This document shows, piece after piece, positions 6,011 to 9,420 of a stretch of DNA of 9,420 bases. The notes under the pieces were generated by a model. That model did not search any database, had not been told where the DNA came from, and saw only the letters and a program-made list of their open reading frames with translations. The position numbers and the translations under genes were made by a program. Numbering within the stretch: the stretch's first letter is position 1; each line of letters opens with the position of its first letter. Source of the DNA: Candidatus Enterousia merdequi (lineage in GTDB: Bacteria > Pseudomonadota > Alphaproteobacteria > Rs-D84); the NCBI GenBank assembly GCA_018065345.1, contig JAGHTM010000024.1, forward strand, positions 1-9,420, written 5' to 3'.

Positions 6011-6030
6011 GATTCCGTAACAGCGGAATC
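6011..6030 (-). repeat. Palindromic leader repeat, copy 1 (upstream of rplE)
   Basis: GATTCCG and CGGAATC form a perfect 7-bp stem around CTGTTA in the rplX-rplE gap. The core TTCCGCTGTTACGG and the following AAT-N-GATAA are shared with the copy at 4061-4082 before rplR. Gap length (48 nt), orientation and distance to the start codon (about 21 nt) are the same. It could be a regulatory protein or RNA-processing site, or a member of a dispersed intergenic palindrome family; the window alone cannot decide. Confidence 0.75.
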
Positions 6031-6037
6031 ATTTGGT

Positions 6038-6340
6038 TTAGATTTGTGTTCCAGATTTTTTTGAAACGCGAACCTTTTTGTCACCTTCCATTTTATATCC
6101 AGCACGTGTTGCTTTTTTTGTTTTTGGATCAATCAATGCAACATTAGATACATGAATTGGTGCTTCGCGATCAACAATATGACCTGGTTGTTCTTGTGTT
6201 GGTTTGATGTGCCATTTATGACGATTAACACCTTCAACCACTACACGGGATTCTGATGGACGTACTTGTAATACTTTACCTTTGACGCCTTTATATTTTC
6301 CCGAAATTACTACGACTTCATCGTCTTTTCTAATTTTCAT
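6038..6340 (-). CDS. rplX: 50S ribosomal protein L24
   Basis: L24 is an assembly initiator that binds the 5' end of 23S rRNA near the peptide exit. The 100-residue product has the KOW motif at its N-terminus (about 3-32, including GKYKGVKGKVLQV), then the conserved REAPIHVSNVALIDP (58-72) and a basic tail with KVRVSKKSG. Length fits the shorter bacterial form. AAAGG precedes the ATG. rplN lies 27 nt upstream and rplE 48 nt downstream, the classic spc order. Confidence 0.97.
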   Translation of the reverse strand: MKIRKDDEVVVISGKYKGVKGKVLQVRPSESRVVVEGVNRHKWHIKPTQEQPGHIVDREAPIHVSNVALIDPKTKKATRAGYKMEGDKKVRVSKKSGTQI

Positions 6341-6367
6341 TTTTTCGCCTTTTTGTTGTCAAAAGTA

Positions 6368-6742
6368 TTATATCACTTCTGGTGCCAAAGACACAATTTT
6401 TTGAACATCGTATTTACGACGAACTTCACGTGCAATTGGGCCAAAGATACGTGTTCCAATTGGTTCGAAATTGTTTTTATTGATTAAAACAACTGCATTA
6501 TCATCAAAACGGATAATAGAACCATCTGGACGTTTTACAGGGAATTTTGTTCTAACGATAATAGCACGTTGAACAGTTCCTTTTTGAACTTTACCACGTG
6601 GAATGGCATCTTTAATAGCAACAACTATTTTGTCGCCAACTGTTGCATAACGACGATGAGAACCGCCTAAAACTTTGATACACATAGCTTTACGTGCACC
6701 AGAGTTATCTGCAACTGTCATAACTGTTTCATTTTGTATCAT
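6368..6742 (-). CDS. rplN: 50S ribosomal protein L14
   Basis: L14 lies at the subunit interface, contacts 16S rRNA and is the docking site of the silencing factor RsfS. The 124-residue product begins MIQNETVMTVADNSGARKAM, close to the family start. It contains GDKIVVAIKDAIPRG and the RPDGSIIRFDDNAVVLIN segment, and ends KIVSLAPEVI. It is slightly longer than the common 122 residues; the VRRKYDVQKI stretch is about one residue longer than the usual ELR-K-HMKI. A TTAAGGA ribosome-binding site precedes the ATG. The upstream gap to rpsQ is 121 nt and contains stem-loops, so rplN translation or transcription may be separately controlled. Confidence 0.97.
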   Translation of the reverse strand: MIQNETVMTVADNSGARKAMCIKVLGGSHRRYATVGDKIVVAIKDAIPRGKVQKGTVQRAIIVRTKFPVKRPDGSIIRFDDNAVVLINKNNFEPIGTRIFGPIAREVRRKYDVQKIVSLAPEVI

Positions 6743-6768
6743 AACTTTTTTCCTTAATCCTGCAACCA

Positions 6769-6797
6769 GGGCTGTTCCCCAGTGCTTTGTTACCGGG
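6769..6797 (-). other. GC-rich paired segments upstream of rplN
   Basis: In an otherwise AT-rich gap, CCCGGT (6792-6797) can pair with ACTGGG (6778-6783) over 6 bp with one G-U, loop of 8 nt. The same G run can alternatively pair with the adjacent CCC around AACAG (6769-6779). The alternatives exclude each other. The position just upstream of the rplN ribosome-binding site, where the spc operon begins in Escherichia coli, makes a leader control element plausible but unproven. Confidence 0.35.
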
Positions 6798-6805
6798 TTT
6801 CGACT

Positions 6806-6842
6806 GTCTTGAATTTTTCGTATAATGTTTCTGATTCAAGAC
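6806..6842 (-). other. 9-bp inverted repeat in the rpsQ-rplN gap
   Basis: GTCTTGAAT (complement of 6834-6842) and ATTCAAGAC (complement of 6806-6814) are perfect inverted repeats separated by 19 nt. A weak promoter-like pair, TTGAGG (6842-6847) and TATACG (6819-6824) with 17 nt between, overlaps it, so the repeat could be an operator as well as an RNA hairpin. There is no T run after it. Confidence 0.45.
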
Positions 6843-6863
6843 CTCAAAAAACCCACCAATTTA

Positions 6864-7130
6864 TTAGTCAACATTAACAGTTGTGTCTTTGCTGACCCCA
6901 ACACGACCTTTTACAATCCAAGATTTTGTCTTAGAGATAGGACGATGTTCTTCAATAGCAACGATTTCACCAACTTTATATTCGTTGTTTTCATCGTGTG
7001 CTTTGTATTTTTTATTTTGCTTCACGAATTTGCCGTACAAAGGATGACGAAAACGACGTTCAACTTCTACAACGACAGTTTTGTCATTTGCTGTACTTTT
7101 TACAATTCCTTGCAATATGCGTTTTGGCAT
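6864..7130 (-). CDS. rpsQ: 30S ribosomal protein S17
   Basis: S17 is a primary 16S rRNA-binding protein of the OB-fold type in the 5' domain of the 30S body. The 88-residue product shows MPKRILQGIVKS followed by the DKTVVVEVERRFRHPLYGK segment and the KVGEIVAIEEHRPISKTKSW signature. All are standard. The gene ends in two consecutive TAA codons. AAAGGA precedes the ATG. A good promoter (7165-7192) lies in the 70-nt gap from rpmC, so a new transcription unit may start here. That is one gene earlier than the S10/spc boundary of Escherichia coli. Confidence 0.97.
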   Translation of the reverse strand: MPKRILQGIVKSTANDKTVVVEVERRFRHPLYGKFVKQNKKYKAHDENNEYKVGEIVAIEEHRPISKTKSWIVKGRVGVSKDTTVNVD

Positions 7131-7164
7131 AACTTTTGTCCTTTGTTATTATTTTCGACTCTTG

Positions 7165-7192
7165 ATTCTACACTAAAAAAATCAAAAGTCAA
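7165..7192 (-). promoter_or_regulatory. Internal sigma70-type promoter upstream of rpsQ
   Basis: TTGACT (7187-7192) and TAGAAT (7165-7170) lie 16 nt apart on the minus strand, directly after the rpmC stop. Each hexamer matches consensus at five of six positions, making this the best-scoring promoter by eye in the window. Transcription would start near 7158 with a leader of about 28 nt containing AAAGGA. It would drive rpsQ and the downstream spc-type genes. Confidence 0.62.
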
Positions 7193-7200
7193 AGATTTAG

Positions 7201-7404
7201 TTATTTCGCTGCATTCAACTTTGTTTTTACACGTGCAATTTCACGACGGGTATTACGTAAAACATGTGTTTTTGGCAATTGACCCGCAGCAAGTTGAAAG
7301 CGTTGATTCATTTGTTCTTTTTTCAAATCAGCCAATTTACTTTGCAAAGCTTCCTTTGTCAAAGCTTCTTTTTCAGCTGTTTTACTTACTTTCTTTTCTG
7401 CCAT
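7201..7404 (-). CDS. rpmC: 50S ribosomal protein L29
   Basis: L29 is a small two-helix protein at the peptide exit tunnel next to L23, near the docking site of trigger factor and SRP. The 67-residue product has the first helix with LQSKLADLKKEQMNQRFQLA, the conserved GQLPKTHVLRNTRREIARVKT segment and a basic end. Length fits the family. An N-terminal extension of charged residues (AEKKVSKTAEKEALTKEA) precedes the helix. AAAGG lies nine nt before the ATG. rplP is 27 nt upstream. Confidence 0.96.
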   Translation of the reverse strand: MAEKKVSKTAEKEALTKEALQSKLADLKKEQMNQRFQLAAGQLPKTHVLRNTRREIARVKTKLNAAK

Positions 7405-7431
7405 AATTTCTAACCTTTTGCACTTGTATTA

Positions 7432-7845
7432 TTAGTTTGCTTTGCGTTCTACAATTTTTGTTCTTACTGGCAATTTTGCAGCAGCCAATGCGAATGCTTC
7501 TTGTGCGATTTCTGGTTTAACACCATCAACTTCGAACATGATGCGGCCTGGTTTAACACGGCAAATCCAATATTCAACAGCACCTTTACCTTTACCCATA
7601 CGAACACCACCTGGTTTCGTTGTCACTGGAACATCTGGGAATATACGAATCCATAATTTACCCTGACGTCTCATATGACGAGTTATAGCACGACGTGCTG
7701 CTTCTATCTGACGTGCAGTTACACGTTCAGGAGACATTGCTTTCAATCCAAACGATCCAAAAGCCAATTCACTTCCACCTTTTGCAGCTCCGTGAATACG
7801 ACCTTTTTGCTGTTTGCGAAATTTTGTTTTATTTGGCATTAACAT
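7432..7845 (-). CDS. rplP: 50S ribosomal protein L16
   Basis: L16 contacts the A-site tRNA elbow and is needed late in 50S assembly. The 137-residue product aligns from its first residue with the family start (MLMPNKTKFRKQQKGR against the usual MLQPKRTKFRKQHKGR), so the ATG at 7845 is preferred over the one two codons later. It includes GSFGLKAMSPERVTARQIEAARRAI, and VRMGKGKG at 81-88, whose Arg82 corresponds to the arginine that is hydroxylated in Escherichia coli. The EYWICRVKPGRIMFE segment follows. AAAGG precedes the ATG by eight nt. rpsC lies 24 nt upstream. Confidence 0.98.
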   Translation of the reverse strand: MLMPNKTKFRKQQKGRIHGAAKGGSELAFGSFGLKAMSPERVTARQIEAARRAITRHMRRQGKLWIRIFPDVPVTTKPGGVRMGKGKGAVEYWICRVKPGRIMFEVDGVKPEIAQEAFALAAAKLPVRTKIVERKAN

Positions 7846-7869
7846 GATTAAAACCTTTGATTTTAATTA

Positions 7870-8571
7870 TTATTTGCTTTTCTTTTCGCTGCTGCCGGCA
7901 TATTCAGTCGGACGCGCCATTTCGGACGCCAGCTTTTCTTTGTTTACAACATCACCAGTGTAAATCCAAACTTTTACGCCGATAACACCGTATGTTGTTT
8001 TGGCCTGAATTGCCGCATAATCAATATCTGCACGTAAAGTGTGCAAAGGAATACGGCCTTCACGGATTTGTTCGCTACGTGCAATTTCTGCACCATTCAA
8101 ACGACCAGAGCACATAACTTTGATACCCTGAGCACCTGCTTTTTGAGCGTTTTGAACGGCTTTTTTCATAGCACGTTTGAACGAAACACGACCTTCAATT
8201 TGTTGTGCAATATTTTGAGCAACCAATTGCGCATTCAAATCTGGGCGACGAACTTCATAGATATTTACAACTACTTGATCGTTTTTAACCAATTTTTTGA
8301 TATCGTTGCGCAATGTTTCAATATCTGCACCGTTTTTACCAATAATCATACCAGGACGTGATGTGTGGATAGTAACAACTACTTTCTTTGCAAAACGTTC
8401 GATAACGACTTTGGCTAATCCTGCTTTCTTTAATTTCTTTTCAACGAATTTACGGATTTTAACATCTTCTGCTAATAATGCTGCATAATCTTTTTTACCA
8501 GCAATCCAGCGAGAATCTGTAATCTTGTTGATAAATTCGCGTAATGAAATTGGTGATACTTTTTGTCCCAT
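7870..8571 (-). CDS. rpsC: 30S ribosomal protein S3
   Basis: S3 lines the 30S mRNA entry tunnel and takes part in mRNA unwinding. The 233-residue product starts MGQKVSPISLR, like the family. It has a type II KH domain with GMIIGKNGADIE (GKNG loop at 78-81) and the C-terminal domain with GIKVMCSGRLNGAEIARSE, then REGRIPLHTLRADIDYA and GVIGVKVWIYTGD. The tail is short and lysine-rich. The second and third segments lack the usual W.S..NYA spacing but show DSRWIAGKKDYAALL, as expected. GGAGTG provides the ribosome-binding site. It sits 17 nt after rplV in the normal S10 order. Confidence 0.98.
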   Translation of the reverse strand: MGQKVSPISLREFINKITDSRWIAGKKDYAALLAEDVKIRKFVEKKLKKAGLAKVVIERFAKKVVVTIHTSRPGMIIGKNGADIETLRNDIKKLVKNDQVVVNIYEVRRPDLNAQLVAQNIAQQIEGRVSFKRAMKKAVQNAQKAGAQGIKVMCSGRLNGAEIARSEQIREGRIPLHTLRADIDYAAIQAKTTYGVIGVKVWIYTGDVVNKEKLASEMARPTEYAGSSEKKSK

Positions 8572-8588
8572 TTTTATTCACTCCACTT

Positions 8589-8984
8589 TTATTTTGTTAC
8601 TTTTTTTGTATTTTTCTTTTCAGGAGCCACACCAGATTCTAAAACAATTGTAAGATTAGAAAATGGTTTCAAAATTGGACGAGCACTTCCACGAGGTCCT
8701 GCCATAATACGTTTCATTGTCAAAGCTTTACCACACCAAATTTCTTTGATGAATAAAGATTCTACTGGCAAATTTTTGTTGTGTTCTGCGTTTGCAACAG
8801 CAGATAACAATGTTTTCAAAACTTCGTCAGATACGCGTTTTTTAGAAAACTTTAAAACGTCAATAGCACGGTCAACTGGCAAGCCGCGAACCATATCACA
8901 AACCAGATTTAATTTCTGGTGGCTGATGCGAATCATTTTATTGAACGCACGAACCTGATTGTCTTTTATTCCATATCTTGTCAT
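8589..8984 (-). CDS. rplV: 50S ribosomal protein L22
   Basis: L22 contributes a long beta-hairpin to the peptide exit tunnel constriction and is a known site of macrolide-resistance mutations. The 131-residue product has the helical globular part (ISHQKLNLVCDMVRGLPVDRAIDVL, broken here as residues 20-44), the LLSAVANAEHN helix and the tunnel hairpin with MKRIMAGPRGSARPILKPFS. It then has a lysine-rich tail (KKNTKKVTK) that makes it longer than the roughly 110 residues of Escherichia coli. The hairpin tip differs from the common RAKGRA/RARGRA pattern. rpsS ends 15 nt upstream, and an AGGG-containing ribosome-binding site abuts that stop codon. Confidence 0.96.
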   Translation of the reverse strand: MTRYGIKDNQVRAFNKMIRISHQKLNLVCDMVRGLPVDRAIDVLKFSKKRVSDEVLKTLLSAVANAEHNKNLPVESLFIKEIWCGKALTMKRIMAGPRGSARPILKPFSNLTIVLESGVAPEKKNTKKVTK

Positions 8985-8999
8985 AATTATACCCTACCC

Positions 9000-9278
9000 T
9001 TATTTTGCTGCTGCTTTTTTGTTTGCGGCATGGCCTTTGAATGTACGTGTTGGAGCAAATTCACCCAATTTATGTCCAATCATATCTTCTACAATTGAAA
9101 CTGGGATAAATTTATTTCCATTATGAACATCAAATGTCAAACCAACCATTGGTGGTACAATCGTACTACCGCGAGACCATGTTTTAATAGGTTTATGGTC
9201 ATCTTTTTCAATAGCCACCGCTACCTTTTTCAAGATAGATGGGTGAACATAAGGACCTTTCCATACTGAACGAGACAT
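9000..9278 (-). CDS. rpsS: 30S ribosomal protein S19
   Basis: S19 forms part of the 30S head with S13 and S14 and contacts the 50S subunit. The 92-residue product is of normal length and shows MSRSVWKGPYV, the KTWSRGSTIVPPMVGLTF segment, the HNGNKFIPVSI strand and GHKLGEFAPTRTFKGH, which are near-invariant in bacteria, ending in an alanine/lysine-rich tail. TAGGAG lies a few nt before the ATG, in the 13-nt gap after rplB. Order rplB-rpsS-rplV-rpsC matches the canonical S10 operon. Confidence 0.98.
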   Translation of the reverse strand: MSRSVWKGPYVHPSILKKVAVAIEKDDHKPIKTWSRGSTIVPPMVGLTFDVHNGNKFIPVSIVEDMIGHKLGEFAPTRTFKGHAANKKAAAK

Positions 9279-9291
9279 TTTACACTCCTAT

Positions 9292-9420
9292 TTATTTCTT
9301 CTTTGCCAAATGTCTGCTACGGATAATCATCTTTGCAGTACGTTTATTGCTACGCGTACGATATCCCTTGGCTGGAATACCTGTGCGGGATACAGGTTCA
9401 TGTCCTTTGGAATGACCATT
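9292..9420 (-). CDS. rplB: 50S ribosomal protein L2, C-terminal end (partial)
   Basis: The last 42 codons of L2 and its TAA stop are present; the rest lies to the right of the window. L2 is required for subunit association and peptidyl transfer and sits at the 50S interface. The tail has KGYRTRSNKRT and ends MIIRSRHLAKKK. The RSRH ending is typical of alphaproteobacterial L2. Immediately before this, the segment usually written PVTPWG-x-x-TKG reads PVSRTGIPAKG, so the widely conserved PWG is replaced by RTG. Placement directly before rpsS confirms the identity. Confidence 0.95.
   Translation of the reverse strand, partial: NGHSKGHEPVSRTGIPAKGYRTRSNKRTAKMIIRSRHLAKKK

Noticed and set aside
5990..6037. 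A canonical S8 operator at the rplX-rplE junction
   Set aside because: The location matches the Escherichia coli S8 site, but a simple 7-bp stem with a 6-nt loop lacks the internal bulged-A core of the helix-21-like S8 site, and the same hairpin recurs before rplR.
6801..6826. Plus-strand TATAAT at 6821-6826 as an antisense promoter in the rpsQ-rplN gap
   Set aside because: The -10 is perfect, but the only -35 at 17 nt is TTTCGA (three of six), and it would transcribe antisense to rpsQ without an obvious target. AT-rich DNA makes such hits common.
6825..7406. 193-codon plus-strand open frame opposite rpsQ and rpmC
   Set aside because: It is the antisense shadow of two clear ribosomal genes, has a low-complexity Phe/Leu-rich translation and no convincing ribosome-binding site.

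Overview
The window is one long, single-strand stretch of the conserved ribosomal-protein super-operon (S10 / spc / alpha type), read entirely on the minus strand from right to left. In transcription order it holds the 3' end of rplB, then complete rpsS, rplV, rpsC, rplP, rpmC, rpsQ, rplN, rplX, rplE, rpsN, rpsH, rplF, rplR, rpsE, rplO, secY, rpsM and rpsK. After rpsK comes a clear Rho-independent terminator. Beyond it, at the left edge, a promoter and the first 27 codons of an unrelated secreted-protein gene lie on the same strand.

Organism. The DNA is visibly AT-rich and the proteins are bacterial. L5, S8, L24, the zinc-independent 100-residue S14 and the L2 tail ending RSRHLAKKK look most like Alphaproteobacteria by memory of family sequences. 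Several members (S11, S14, L22, the L2 tail) are fairly divergent, so I would call it an AT-rich, probably host-associated or otherwise streamlined alphaproteobacterial lineage. I cannot name the order. All 19 stop codons of the ribosomal cluster are TAA.

Layout. From rplB to rplP (9420 to 7432) spacing is tight (13-27 nt). From rpmC onward, longer gaps (48-153 nt) appear and hold regulatory-looking sequence: a good sigma70-type promoter before rpsQ (7165-7192); a stem-loop-rich 121-nt gap before rplN; two near-copies of one palindromic leader before rplE (6011-6030) and rplR (4061-4082); a promoter with a perfect TATAAT before rplO (3057-3084); a 12-bp hairpin before secY (2525-2554); and a promoter plus structured leader before rpsM (1034-1165). 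No gene-free stretch exceeds about 155 nt.

How it works together. All the ribosomal genes build the 30S and 50S subunits, and SecY is the translocon channel classically embedded in this cluster. Compared with the usual alphaproteobacterial order, rpmD (between rpsE and rplO), adk (between secY and rpsM) and rpoA-rplQ (after rpsK) are not in place. Two of those three positions now carry a candidate promoter and the third a terminator plus a new promoter. I infer that the ancestral long operon has been cut into several transcription units. I see no defence system, mobile element, CRISPR array, tRNA or rRNA, and no evidence of a novel multi-gene system. The interest is in the non-coding gaps.
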